The notes: generated by a model from the letters alone, not told the origin. A stretch of 64,000 bases of DNA from an uncultured Bacteroidota bacterium (GCA_902520385.1 CABYOB010000003.1:1-64000), one strand, 5' to 3'. Positions 17,070 through 26,219 are shown, counted from the stretch's first letter. Made by a program: numbers and translations.

Positions 17070-19322
17070 ATGGACAATGGGTTAAAAATGTTTAGTATAA
17101 ATGAGTTAGCTGAGTTTTTAAATGTATCAAAAAAAACTATAAGGCGCCATATTGCTTCAGGTAAAATAGAATCTACAAAAGTGGGAGGTGTTCATAGAAT
17201 ATCGATGAATTCTATTAATTCGTTTCTTAACATTAATAAAGATATAGCACAAGTTGATGCAAACATTAATAAAGAGTTGCTAAGAAAAGCTTTAACTAAT
17301 GACGCTCATAAAAAAAATTTATTTCCGTTTGAAAGTAGAGTTCCTGAGGGAAAAATGGAAGATAAGTGGAATAACCATAAGAGAAAAATAAATTTAGTAA
17401 GCCCCGCAAACAAAAGGTTAATCGATGTAATAGTTGTTGGAACTGGCTTGGCGGGAGCCTCCGCCTCAGCAACATTGGCCGAGTTGGGGTATAATGTTAA
17501 ATCTTTTTGTTTTCAAGATTCCTCCAGAAGAGCTCATTCAATTGCGGCACAAGGAGGTATAAACGCTGCTAAAAATTATCAAGGAGATGGCGATTCAGTA
17601 TATAGACTTTTTTATGATACTGTTAAGGGTGGAGATTATAGATCTAGAGAGGCGAATGTTCATCGATTAGCAGAGGTTTCGACCAACATTATTGACCAGT
17701 GCGTTGCTCAAGGTGTTCCGTTTGCTAGAGATTATGGTGGGTTATTGGATAATAGGTCATTTGGTGGCGTGTTAGTTTCGCGTACTTTTTATGCCAAAGG
17801 ACAAACAGGTCAACAGTTATTGCTTGGTGCTTATTCAGCCATGAACAGACAAGTTAATAGAGGTAAAATAAAAATGTATGCTCGCCATGAAATGTTAGAA
17901 CTTGTGATAGTTGGTGGTAAGGCCAGGGGAATAATTGCTCGTAATCTAATAACGGGTAAGTTGGAAAGGCATTCAGCTCATGCTGTTGTAATTGCTAGTG
18001 GGGGCTATGGTAATGTTTTTTTCTTATCTACAAATGCTATGGGTAGTAATGTTACAGCGGCATGGAAAATACACAAGAAAGGAGCGTATTTTGCTAATCC
18101 ATGTTTTACTCAAATACACCCAACGTGTATTCCGGTTTCCGGAGAAAATCAATCTAAATTAACTTTAATGTCAGAATCATTGAGAAATGATGGGAGAATT
18201 TGGGTTCCAAAGAAAAAAGAAGATGTAAAGAAAATATTAGAAAAAAAACTAAAACCAACAGATATTGACGAGTCTGATAGAGACTATTATCTTGAAAGAA
18301 GGTATCCAGCATTTGGAAACCTTGTTCCTCGTGATGTTGCATCAAGAGCAGCTAAAGAAAGGTGTGATGCTGGCTACGGCGTAAATAAAACAGGAGAGGC
18401 TGTGTACTTAGATTTTCAGTCTGCTATTTTAAGATATGGTAAAGAACAGGCGTATTCTAAGGGTTTGGATGTAAAAAATAATAGCCTTGTAGAAAAATTA
18501 GGTAAAGAAATAATCAAACAAAAATATGGCAATTTATTTGAAATGTATGAAAAAATAACGGATGAAAACCCATATGAAACACCCATGATGATATATCCAG
18601 CTGTTCATTACACTATGGGGGGAGTTTGGGTTGATTATAATTTAATGACTACAGTTCCAGGTTGTTATGCAATCGGAGAAGCTAATTTTTCGGATCATGG
18701 AGCTAATAGATTAGGTGCCTCTGCTTTAATGCAAGGGTTGGCAGATGGATACTTTGTTCTTCCTTATACAATTGGAGATTATTTGTCGTCTGATATAAGA
18801 ACTGGAAAAATAAGTATTGATACAAAAGAGTTTGAAATAGCGGAAAAAGAAGCATTAAGAAAGTTGTCTTTTTTTATTGATAATAAGGGCTCAAAACCAG
18901 TTGACTATTTTCATAAAAAGTTAGGCAGAATAATGTGGGATAAGTGCGGGATGTCTAGAAACAAATTGGAGTTAAAAGATGCAATTTTAGAAATAAAAAA
19001 ATTAAAAAAAGATTTTTATAAAAATGTTTTTGTGCCAGGTGAATTGTACGATTATAACGAAGAGCTAGCAAAAGCAGGCAGGGTTGCGGACTTTATTGAA
19101 TTAGGAGAGCTTTTTGCACGTGATGCTTTAGAAAGAGAGGAGTCTTGTGGTGGCCATTTTAGAGAAGAACATCAAACTAAAGAAGGGGAAGCTCTGCGTG
19201 ATGATGAGAATTTTAATTTTGTTTCTGCGTGGGAATTTAAAGGCAGTGAGTCTAATCCTATGCTACATAAGGAAAAGTTAATATTCGACTCTGTTGAATT
19301 AAAATCAAGAAGTTATAAATAG
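17070..19322 (+). CDS. sdhA: Succinate dehydrogenase flavoprotein with N-terminal excisionase-type HTH domain
   Basis: A 750-residue protein. Residues 7-54 (FSINELAEFLNVSKKTIRRH ... GGVHRISMNSINSFL) are an excisionase/MerR-like helix-turn-helix. A linker of about 30 residues follows, and SdhA proper begins near residue 87 (SRVPEGKMEDKWNNH). The flavoprotein is complete: Rossmann motif VVGTGLAGA (122-130), covalent FAD His156 in RRAHSIAAQGG, QIHPTCIP, and ESLRNDGRIW. Removing about 85 residues gives the normal Bacteroidota SdhA length. The first internal Met (96) lies inside conserved SdhA sequence, so translation from the upstream ATG is needed. It oxidises succinate to fumarate at the inner membrane with SdhB and SdhC. 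The fused domain suggests DNA binding and autoregulation. Confidence 0.95.
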   Translation: MDNGLKMFSINELAEFLNVSKKTIRRHIASGKIESTKVGGVHRISMNSINSFLNINKDIAQVDANINKELLRKALTNDAHKKNLFPFESRVPEGKMEDKWNNHKRKINLVSPANKRLIDVIVVGTGLAGASASATLAELGYNVKSFCFQDSSRRAHSIAAQGGINAAKNYQGDGDSVYRLFYDTVKGGDYRSREANVHRLAEVSTNIIDQCVAQGVPFARDYGGLLDNRSFGGVLVSRTFYAKGQTGQQLLLGAYSAMNRQVNRGKIKMYARHEMLELVIVGGKARGIIARNLITGKLERHSAHAVVIASGGYGNVFFLSTNAMGSNVTAAWKIHKKGAYFANPCFTQIHPTCIPVSGENQSKLTLMSESLRNDGRIWVPKKKEDVKKILEKKLKPTDIDESDRDYYLERRYPAFGNLVPRDVASRAAKERCDAGYGVNKTGEAVYLDFQSAILRYGKEQAYSKGLDVKNNSLVEKLGKEIIKQKYGNLFEMYEKITDENPYETPMMIYPAVHYTMGGVWVDYNLMTTVPGCYAIGEANFSDHGANRLGASALMQGLADGYFVLPYTIGDYLSSDIRTGKISIDTKEFEIAEKEALRKLSFFIDNKGSKPVDYFHKKLGRIMWDKCGMSRNKLELKDAILEIKKLKKDFYKNVFVPGELYDYNEELAKAGRVADFIELGELFARDALEREESCGGHFREEHQTKEGEALRDDENFNFVSAWEFKGSESNPMLHKEKLIFDSVELKSRSYK

Positions 19323-19331
19323 CAAAAAGAT

Positions 19332-20078
19332 ATGAAACTTAATTTAAAAATATGGAGACAAAAAAACAAGGATTCTAAAGGAAAAGTTCATGATTATGAA
19401 CTTGATGGTGTTGAGGAGGACATGTCTTTTTTAGAGATGTTAGATTTTTTAAACAACAAGCTTTTAAATGAAGGGCAGGAGCCTGTTGCCTTTGATCATG
19501 ATTGTAGAGAAGGGATATGTGGATCGTGTTCTTTATTTATTAATGGTGTTGCACATGGTCCGGAAAGGGGCACCACGACATGCCAATTACATATGAGAAA
19601 GTTCAAAGATGGAGAAACGGTATATGTTGAGCCATTTAGAGCAAAGGCTTTTCCTGTAATTAAGGACTTAATTGTAGATAGGTCTTCATTTGACAGAATA
19701 CAACAAGCTGGTGCGTATATTTCAGTAAACACATCTGGAAACACACAAGACGCTAACACAATACCAATACCCAAACATAATGCGGACGAGGCTTTTAATG
19801 CCGCTACTTGTATTGGTTGTGGGGCCTGTGTGGCCTCATGTAAAAATTCCTCAGCGATGCTTTTTACATCAGCTAAAGTTTCGCAATTTTCTTTGCTTCC
19901 TCAGGGACAGGTAGAAAGAGAAAGTAGGGTTTTAAATATGGTAAATCAAATGGACCTAGAGGGTTTTGGTGCGTGTACCAATACAGGGGCATGTGAGGCT
20001 CAGTGCCCTAAGGGCATTTCTGTAAAAAATATTGCCAGAATGAACAGAGAATACTTATTAGCAAGCGTTAAAAAATAA
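19332..20078 (+). CDS. sdhB: Succinate dehydrogenase iron-sulfur subunit
   Basis: A 248-residue electron-transfer subunit of complex II. The N-terminal ferredoxin domain has the 2Fe-2S ligands in CREGICGSC plus a later Cys in TTTCQLH. The C-terminal domain has CIGCGACVASC and CTNTGACEAQCPKG for the 4Fe-4S and 3Fe-4S clusters. It starts 9 bases after sdhA and completes the sdhCAB operon. Confidence 0.97.
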   Translation: MKLNLKIWRQKNKDSKGKVHDYELDGVEEDMSFLEMLDFLNNKLLNEGQEPVAFDHDCREGICGSCSLFINGVAHGPERGTTTCQLHMRKFKDGETVYVEPFRAKAFPVIKDLIVDRSSFDRIQQAGAYISVNTSGNTQDANTIPIPKHNADEAFNAATCIGCGACVASCKNSSAMLFTSAKVSQFSLLPQGQVERESRVLNMVNQMDLEGFGACTNTGACEAQCPKGISVKNIARMNREYLLASVKK

Positions 20079-20100
20079 ATACATATAGTTTTTTATATAT

Positions 20101-21165
20101 TTATTCTAATATTACATCGATTTCCCAGTCTTTTTTTACATTAAAGCTTTCTTCAAAGAATTTTAATGGCTCAGGGGGGTATAGTTGCTTTATATTACCT
20201 GCGTCCCACAAATTGTTTTGATTTATATCTTTAAATAACCTTAAAGTATATTCCCCAACGTTAATATTGTTGATTTTTTTAATTTTTGAGTTTATATTAA
20301 AACATATTAGTGTTGTATCTCCCGATAAAATCTCTCCAATATATTCTCCTGTTTCGTAAAATTCTTGGTTAAAATGTAGATTTACAATACCCGTGGGCTC
20401 TTTTTTGTTTTCCATGTTAAAGCAATCTAATGTGTCTAGTTTGAATTGATTTTTTTCAATAAATAAAGATAGATTAAAGTTGTGGGAAGTATCAATTTTA
20501 ATTTTTGAAGGCATTGATACAGATTCAGGTTTCTCATATCGTTTGCTTAAATTTAGATCTCTAAAGCTATATAAAATATAATCGCCTGCTTTTAGATTGG
20601 AAAAGGAGTACCTCCCATCATCATCACTAAAAGTATAATAATAAGGATTGGTTGATGTGATCAAAGAGTCATAGTGTTCAAGTGCGCTACTTTTAAAAAG
20701 ACCAACAATCGCATTTTTAATTTTAGTATTTGATTTTAAGTCATAAACAAAACCACTTAAAGCACAAGAATCAATGTCATTGCCCGTTGAAAACACATAT
20801 TGGTAATCTTTTAATGGATTTGATTCATTAAGGTCAACAATTGAATTGTTAAAATCAATTATATAAGTAGTGTTATTTTTTAGTTCAGAGTCTAATTTAA
20901 TAAAGATAGACTTGCCTTTTGTACTAATGTTGGGATTGGGTTTGATCTCGGGAAAAAAATTAATTTGTGACCTGTCGTTAATTCTCACGTATTCGTCAAA
21001 AGTTATTCTGACTTCAGGGCTTTTAAAATTAATCGATGCGTTTTTTGGAAAAACACTTAATATTACTGGTGGCGTAAAGTCCTTCTCTCCCCCGCTAGGC
21101 GAAATCACCGTCGCGCAAGAGATGCAGAAAAAAGACAAACATATATAAAAAACTATATATAACAT
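20101..21165 (-). CDS. SbsA Ig-like domain lipoprotein
   Basis: A 354-residue predicted outer-membrane or periplasmic lipoprotein. The signal peptide ends in the lipobox FFCISC, followed by SPSGGEKDFTPPVILSVFPK, a typical start of Bacteroidota Ig-like (Big_5/SbsA) lipoproteins. An Ig-like domain covers about residues 30-125. A carboxypeptidase-regulatory-like beta-sandwich follows (GFVYDLKSNTKIKNAIVGLF ... DDDGRYSFSNLKAGDYILYSF). It starts 2 bases after the rnr stop, so the pair is probably co-transcribed. Function unknown. Confidence 0.8.
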   Translation of the reverse strand: MLYIVFYICLSFFCISCATVISPSGGEKDFTPPVILSVFPKNASINFKSPEVRITFDEYVRINDRSQINFFPEIKPNPNISTKGKSIFIKLDSELKNNTTYIIDFNNSIVDLNESNPLKDYQYVFSTGNDIDSCALSGFVYDLKSNTKIKNAIVGLFKSSALEHYDSLITSTNPYYYTFSDDDGRYSFSNLKAGDYILYSFRDLNLSKRYEKPESVSMPSKIKIDTSHNFNLSLFIEKNQFKLDTLDCFNMENKKEPTGIVNLHFNQEFYETGEYIGEILSGDTTLICFNINSKIKKINNINVGEYTLRLFKDINQNNLWDAGNIKQLYPPEPLKFFEESFNVKKDWEIDVILE

Positions 21166-21167
21166 AT

Positions 21168-23261
21168 TTAAATCATGATTAAGTCTAACTCGCCTCTTTG
21201 TAAATTAATTTTTGAAATCTTAACATTAAGTTCGTCACCTAAAGATAAGGCCTGTCCGTCAATTTTATTAATCATTAAGTTTCTATTTTGACAAAAATAA
21301 AAATTACCTAGGGACTTAAGGGATGATATAGAGATCATTCCTTCACATAGATGATCATGCAATTCAGCATAAATGCCCCACTCTTTTATTGATGTAATTG
21401 TAGCTTTTTTGATTTGCCCAACCTCATCTTTCACTAGCCACAATAGTATAAATTTCAAATATTCTCTTTCCGCCTTAATAGCAAATCTTTCTTTTTTTGA
21501 TGCATTAACACAGATTGTTTCTAAATCTTCTCCTGCTTTATGTTGATTTAAAATAACATCATTTAATATTCTGTGCACAAGTACGTCAGGGTACCTTCTA
21601 ATAGGAGAGGTAAAGTGGCTGTATTTTTCAAATCCTAACCCAAAGTGACCAATATTTTTTGTAGTGTATTGCGCTTTTGCCATGGAGTTGAGAACTAGTT
21701 GATTGATTAGGTGTTTGTTTTCAGTTTCATTAACTTTTATCAACAACTCATTAATTGTTTGAGCTGTTTTTTTGTGACTAGGATTAAAGTTGACATTAAT
21801 TGTTTTAAGAAAAGAGCTAAGTGAATTCAATTTTTCTAAGTCAGGCTGATCGTGTACTCTATACACCCCCCCTGTCTTTTTGGTAAAGTACTCACAAACA
21901 AATTGATTTGCCAAAAGCATAAACTCTTCAACTAGTTTGTTTGTTGAAATTGTGTTTTTAAAGTATGGTTTTATTGGTTTTTCATTTTCAAACTTTATAC
22001 GAATTTCTTTTTTTTCTAAAATTACCGAGCCCATTTGTATTCTTTTTTTTCTTAATTTTTTTGCTATGTTGTCAAGGGTAGATAACTCCCCATAGAATGA
22101 ACCGCGCTTATTATCTAGAGTGTTTTGCGCCTCCTCATATGTGAATCTTTTTTTTGATTTAATAATTGTTTTTCCAATCCAATTTGAAATTACCTCACCA
22201 CGATTATTTATATTAAAAACAATTGAAAAGCACAGCTTGTCTTCAAGGGGCCTAAGTGAACAAAGTTTATTAGCTAGTTTTTCAGGTAGCATGGGAACAA
22301 CTTTGTTAGCCAAATAAACAGAACATCCCCGCTCCATTGCTTCTTTGTTAATTGATGTATTTGTTTTAACATAATGACTTACATCTGCAATATGAATTCC
22401 TAATTCAAATATGTTTTTGTTTATTTTTTTTAATGAAATAGCATCGTCAAAATCTTTCGCGTCCTCTGGGTCAATAGTAAAACAAACATGTTCTCTAAAA
22501 TCTTTACGGTTTTTTATATCATTTTCGGTAATTTCAGAATTTAAATTTGTTACATAATTCAGTGTTTCTTTACTAAAATGACGCTTAATATTATGTTTTC
22601 TTATTATAGACTCAACCTCAGCTTCAAAGTTGCCACTAACCCCTAACAATTCCGTAATTTCTCCAAAGGGACATTTGGCTTCTTTTGGCCACTCAAGCAA
22701 CCTAACAATAACCCGGTCATTGTGGTTGGCATTAAGATTTTTGTCATCGGGAATATAAAAGTCGGTTTTTATGTTTTTATCAATAGGTAAAACAAATCCA
22801 GTGTTGTTTTTTTTACTATAAGTTCCTACAAAAAACTCTTTAAATCTTTTAGTAACAAAGTCAACCTTACCAATTATTTTGCCCTTTTTATTTTTCATTA
22901 TTTTAATTAACACATAGTCATTAATGAATGCGTCTTTTAAATTTTGCTTTGGGATAAGAATTAAATTCCCGGTTTTTTCACACCTACAATAAACTTTTTT
23001 GTTTTCTCCAAATTCTAGATTACCACTTGTTTTATTTCTAAAATCAGATTTCTTACAATAAAATTTATAATCCCCGTCAATAAGTATTTTTTTTTGCTTA
23101 ACTAAATCGTAAAGAATTTCTAGTAGCTGACTATTTTTTCTTAGATTTTCGGTTAATTTTTTCTGAATTTGCTTATGATTTAGGGGCTTACCAGATTCGA
23201 TTAAAACACGGAATATTTCAGATTTTAATTTTTTAATTTTTTTATCCTTGTACTTCTTCAT
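21168..23261 (-). CDS. rnr: Ribonuclease R
   Basis: A 697-residue 3'-5' exoribonuclease of the RNB family. An N-terminal winged-helix-like region is followed by cold-shock domains. The RNB active site carries its Asp cluster in FTIDPEDAKDFDDAISL, with GIHIADVSHYV, the FTSPIRRYPD motif, and a C-terminal S1 domain (ITSIKEWGIYAELHDHLCEG). It degrades structured RNA. It lies at the head of a leftward pair with the Ig-like lipoprotein. Confidence 0.94.
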   Translation of the reverse strand: MKKYKDKKIKKLKSEIFRVLIESGKPLNHKQIQKKLTENLRKNSQLLEILYDLVKQKKILIDGDYKFYCKKSDFRNKTSGNLEFGENKKVYCRCEKTGNLILIPKQNLKDAFINDYVLIKIMKNKKGKIIGKVDFVTKRFKEFFVGTYSKKNNTGFVLPIDKNIKTDFYIPDDKNLNANHNDRVIVRLLEWPKEAKCPFGEITELLGVSGNFEAEVESIIRKHNIKRHFSKETLNYVTNLNSEITENDIKNRKDFREHVCFTIDPEDAKDFDDAISLKKINKNIFELGIHIADVSHYVKTNTSINKEAMERGCSVYLANKVVPMLPEKLANKLCSLRPLEDKLCFSIVFNINNRGEVISNWIGKTIIKSKKRFTYEEAQNTLDNKRGSFYGELSTLDNIAKKLRKKRIQMGSVILEKKEIRIKFENEKPIKPYFKNTISTNKLVEEFMLLANQFVCEYFTKKTGGVYRVHDQPDLEKLNSLSSFLKTINVNFNPSHKKTAQTINELLIKVNETENKHLINQLVLNSMAKAQYTTKNIGHFGLGFEKYSHFTSPIRRYPDVLVHRILNDVILNQHKAGEDLETICVNASKKERFAIKAEREYLKFILLWLVKDEVGQIKKATITSIKEWGIYAELHDHLCEGMISISSLKSLGNFYFCQNRNLMINKIDGQALSLGDELNVKISKINLQRGELDLIMI

Positions 23262-23283
23262 AACGATATTTAAACAATATAGT

Positions 23284-23291
23284 TAAATTTG
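23284..23291 (+). promoter_or_regulatory. -7 box for tRNA-Thr
   Basis: A perfect TAAATTTG 14 bases before the mature tRNA start. No clear -33 TTTG is seen at the normal distance. Confidence 0.4.
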
Positions 23292-23305
23292 TGCTATTAA
23301 TTAAT

Positions 23306-23377
23306 GCTGACGTAGCTCAGGGGCAGAGCGCTTCCTTGGTAAGGAAGAGGTCGGGAGTTCAAATCTCCTCGTTAGCT
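23306..23377 (+). tRNA. tRNA-Thr (anticodon GGT)
   Basis: A full cloverleaf can be drawn. The acceptor stem is GCTGACG with CGTTAGC (one G-T pair), the D arm is GCTC/GAGC, and the anticodon stem CTTCC/GGAAG encloses loop TTGGTAA, giving anticodon GGT. The T arm contains the conserved GTTCAAAT. CCA is not encoded. It reads ACC and ACT threonine codons. Confidence 0.93.
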
Positions 23378-23391
23378 CAAAAAACATATAA

Positions 23392-23901
23392 ATGAAACAC
23401 ACATACTTAATAATATTGTTTTTTTTAATTTTTTCATGTGATAAAAATCTTGAACCTGACCCTCATAATAATGAGTTTTTAATTGAGGTTCGTGTTTTTT
23501 TATCCGAGTCGTGTCCGGTTGCGCAGTATATGACATTGCCACTGAAAAACTCTTATAATCAATTTGCTTCTGACTCAGTAGCGTTTACTGCATATTTCCC
23601 AAATTTATTATCAACTCAAGAGTCTATTTATAATTTTACACAAAAATACTCTATTCCGTTTAGTTGTATAGATGATAATACAGGAGAAATGGTATCTTTG
23701 CTAGGAGCAACTGTTTATTCAGAGGTTTTTATAATATTTAACGGTGAATTAGTTTATAAAGGAATGATCGATGATAGTTACACTAGTCTTGGGCAGTGGA
23801 GTCCCGCAGAGAATAACTATCTTTATAATGTATTAGAACAACTTCTTGAAGGAAATAATGTAGAATACTTTGAAACAGAAGCTGTTGGTTGCTTGATTTA
23901 A
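23392..23901 (+). CDS. Thioredoxin-fold (redoxin-like) lipoprotein
   Basis: A 169-residue lipoprotein with lipobox FLIFSC. After it come VRVFLSESCPVAQYM, a thioredoxin-like active-site position with a single Cys-Pro, then EVFIIFNGELVYKGMIDDSY and the terminal VGCLI. That pattern (E/T-VF, Y.G.IDD.Y, TxAVGC) is found in redoxin domains of secreted proteins. A CxxC pair is absent, so simple disulfide exchange is doubtful. It lies just downstream of tRNA-Thr. Confidence 0.65.
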   Translation: MKHTYLIILFFLIFSCDKNLEPDPHNNEFLIEVRVFLSESCPVAQYMTLPLKNSYNQFASDSVAFTAYFPNLLSTQESIYNFTQKYSIPFSCIDDNTGEMVSLLGATVYSEVFIIFNGELVYKGMIDDSYTSLGQWSPAENNYLYNVLEQLLEGNNVEYFETEAVGCLI

Positions 23902-23914
23902 CAACAAAACACAT

Positions 23915-24412
23915 ATGAAAAACTATATATGTATATTTTTTATTAGTATTATTTTCTTGGGTTCTTCTCAAGAAGGCATCAATATAGATCCGCGTGTTGT
24001 TACTGGTTGTGGTGGCTCTTTGCAGGGTTATTCTATGGTGAGTTTAAAATCAGATTTTACTTTAGGGGAAATTGCCATAGAGACAATTTTTTCTGAAAAT
24101 TTCATGTTAACACAAGGTTTTCATCAACCTAATTTGGGTATTATCTCACTTGATGAAGATTTGTATACCAAGATTAGTGTGTATCCAAATCCAACTGTGG
24201 ATATTTTAAATTTGGAACTACTTGGGTTTGAGGGGCAGTATGTTCAGGTCCAGATTTTGGATTTATCAGGAAAGATAATTTATTCAGAACTAGTTTCAAC
24301 CAACACAAAAAAACATCAAATAAAAACAAATATTTTAAATTTAGGATCTTATGTTTTAGAGGTAATAGGCGAACAACAAAAAGATATATTTAAAATTCAA
24401 AAATTAAAATAA
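23915..24412 (+). CDS. Short T9SS type A sorting-domain protein
   Basis: A 165-residue secreted protein. A signal peptide (residues 1-19) is followed by a short mature part VVTGCGGSLQGYSMVSLKSD ... FTLGEIAIET. The canonical T9SS C-terminal domain covers about residues 85-165, with ISVYPNPTVDILNLEL, VQILDLSGKIIYSE and GSYVLEVI. Nearly half the protein is sorting signal. Such stubs often stand next to collagen-like or adhesin genes, as here. Confidence 0.8.
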   Translation: MKNYICIFFISIIFLGSSQEGINIDPRVVTGCGGSLQGYSMVSLKSDFTLGEIAIETIFSENFMLTQGFHQPNLGIISLDEDLYTKISVYPNPTVDILNLELLGFEGQYVQVQILDLSGKIIYSELVSTNTKKHQIKTNILNLGSYVLEVIGEQQKDIFKIQKLK

Positions 24413-24419
24413 TAAGCAG

Positions 24420-25400
24420 ATGAAAAAAACATATTTAATTTTATTAGGCGCATTCATGTTTTCAACAATATGTGTATCACAGGCGCCGCATACATTTTCT
24501 TATCAAACAGTTATAAGAGATGTAAACTGGGGAATTATGCCAGATAGAGATGTTAGTGTTTTAATTAGGATTTTAGAGGATTCTAGTGTTGGGGCAGTTA
24601 TTTATTCAGAAGAACATTTTGTTAGCACATCACCAATTGGTTTGGTTAGTTTAGAGATTGGGGGTGGCGTTAATTATAGCGGATCATTTGAAAATATTGA
24701 TTGGGGAAATCATTTTTATTTTCTAGAAGTTTCAGTAGATATTAATGCAGGTAATAATTATTTATTAATGGGAAGCACTCAGTTAAAAAGTGTCCCATAT
24801 GCATTATTTGCTGAAACAAGTGCGAATCCAGGAAACCCTGGCCCTCAAGGTGAACAGGGCGCACAGGGCCCTGTTGGAGCACAAGGTTTACAAGGCCCTC
24901 AAGGAAATCCTGGCCCGCAAGGCCCTCAAGGGCCCGTTGGTATAGGAATTGAGGGTCCAGAGGGCCCCTCGGGAGCTGATGGTATAGACGGAATCTCTAT
25001 ACAACAAGTGGAAATAGTAAATGGTGAATTAATTGTAACTTTTTCAAATGGTGATATTCAACCACCAATACCTATTGATATACCCAGCCCATCTACAATA
25101 TTAGAATCAACTCAGTATAGTTTAAATTTTAATTCAGTTTTTACTAATCAATTGGAGTTAGAAATTTTAGACCCAGTAATTTTGAGTTACTACATACAAT
25201 TAGGAATTTATCAAAAGGTATTTGATCAACTAGGCGCTCAAATAGGAGAAAGTTATACGCCTCAAAATGCTGAAACTATAACTAATTTATTACCTGCTGG
25301 CGGCCCCTCTTTAATTTCAGGTGAATTATATACGTTTCAGCTAAGTTTTATGACTTCTGGTGGCTTAATGATTATAAATCATACACTATTAGCTCCATAA
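24420..25400 (+). CDS. Secreted protein with collagen-like Gly-X-Y repeats
   Basis: A 326-residue protein with signal peptide MKKTYLILLGAFMFSTICVS. The N-terminal domain (about 22-132; FSYQTVIRD ... STQLKSVPYALFAE) is a common Bacteroidota front end. Gly-X-Y triplets run through residues 138-191, rich in GPQ, GPV and GAQ, and are followed by a globular end of about 130 residues. The triplet DNA is locally GC-rich compared with its surroundings. A trimeric surface fibre is likely. No T9SS tail is present; the neighbour directly upstream carries one. Confidence 0.8.
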   Translation: MKKTYLILLGAFMFSTICVSQAPHTFSYQTVIRDVNWGIMPDRDVSVLIRILEDSSVGAVIYSEEHFVSTSPIGLVSLEIGGGVNYSGSFENIDWGNHFYFLEVSVDINAGNNYLLMGSTQLKSVPYALFAETSANPGNPGPQGEQGAQGPVGAQGLQGPQGNPGPQGPQGPVGIGIEGPEGPSGADGIDGISIQQVEIVNGELIVTFSNGDIQPPIPIDIPSPSTILESTQYSLNFNSVFTNQLELEILDPVILSYYIQLGIYQKVFDQLGAQIGESYTPQNAETITNLLPAGGPSLISGELYTFQLSFMTSGGLMIINHTLLAP

Positions 25401-25402
25401 TT

Positions 25403-25624
25403 ATGGATTATAAATTTCTAGTAACTGTTGGTTTTTTCGAATTATATAAAGTAGAATCATTATTAAGAACTAACGGAGTAAGGCTAAAAATACAAGATTT
25501 ATATAATTCTAATTTAAATGCTGGCTGGGTAGATCCTTTTTGTAATAGCAATGAAAGAACAATATTAGTTTTAGCAAAAGATTTTCATTTAGCAAAAAAA
25601 ATTTTAGACAACCTGTATAATTGA
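25403..25624 (+). CDS. DUF2007-like small protein
   Basis: A 73-residue cytosolic protein with the alternating pattern of DUF2007 (a small ferredoxin-like fold): FLVTVGFFELYKVESLLRTN, a middle loop, and ERTILVLAKDFHLAKKILD. It starts two bases after the collagen-like gene and may be read through from it. Function unknown. Confidence 0.6.
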   Translation: MDYKFLVTVGFFELYKVESLLRTNGVRLKIQDLYNSNLNAGWVDPFCNSNERTILVLAKDFHLAKKILDNLYN

Positions 25625-25652
25625 AAATATTTTTTATAAAAATTTTATATGT

Positions 25653-26132
25653 TTAATTTCTACTTATTTTAAATCCAATTTTCTTTCTTTCTACTTTTTG
25701 AGCAGCTTCTTTAATTTCTTGCTTAGAGCACGCTGAGACCCTTAAGCTTAAACCAAAATGGAAGGATAAAAGGTCATGGTATTTTTTTTCAATTTCAGAA
25801 AAACCACCATCACTTCTTGCAATTTCTCTAATATTAAGAAGTATAAATTCTTTTTGAATTAATGAAAAAGTGCTTTCTTTATTTAAGTAATCTACCATGG
25901 AAACCATTGTGTTTAAACTTTCATGTTGAGATAATTTCGTTTCTTGAATCCAATCCATTGTTTCTGAAATAATAGCCTCACTAGTTTTTACATCTTTTGT
26001 CCACTCATTGAGATATGTAATAATTTTGTGTATTTGTGAATTATTGTGGTTTTCATCGGTATTTTTAGTAAATGAATAATATATAAAATAAAGGCAGTGA
26101 AGAGGGCCTAGTTCTTTTTTTGTGTCTTGCAT
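25653..26132 (-). CDS. TerB-like helical protein
   Basis: A 159-residue, all-helical, soluble protein. The segment LLNIREIARSDGGFSEIEKK resembles the TerB / tellurite-resistance fold, in which an acidic metal-binding patch follows IARADG. It stands alone on the minus strand between two + genes. The assignment rests on this motif only. Confidence 0.55.
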   Translation of the reverse strand: MQDTKKELGPLHCLYFIYYSFTKNTDENHNNSQIHKIITYLNEWTKDVKTSEAIISETMDWIQETKLSQHESLNTMVSMVDYLNKESTFSLIQKEFILLNIREIARSDGGFSEIEKKYHDLLSFHFGLSLRVSACSKQEIKEAAQKVERKKIGFKISRN

Positions 26133-26183
26133 ATTTAATTATAATTACATTATAAATTTATAACAAAACACGTAATAATTATG

Positions 26184-26191
26184 TATCTTTG
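26184..26191 (+). promoter_or_regulatory. -7 box of the first cold-shock gene
   Basis: A perfect TATCTTTG, leaving a predicted 5' leader of about 20 bases before the ATG at 26220. Confidence 0.5.
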
Positions 26192-26219
26192 GGTTATAAT
26201 ATAAATACTAATACTTACA

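Noticed and set aside
17070..17355. Separate xis-like gene overlapping sdhA by a frameshift
   Set aside because: The frame is open from the HTH through the whole of SdhA with no stop or shift, and SdhA lacks its own start, so a fusion is the simpler reading.
24831..24995. CRISPR-like short repeats
   Set aside because: The short GC-rich repeats are in-frame Gly-X-Y codons of the collagen-like protein.
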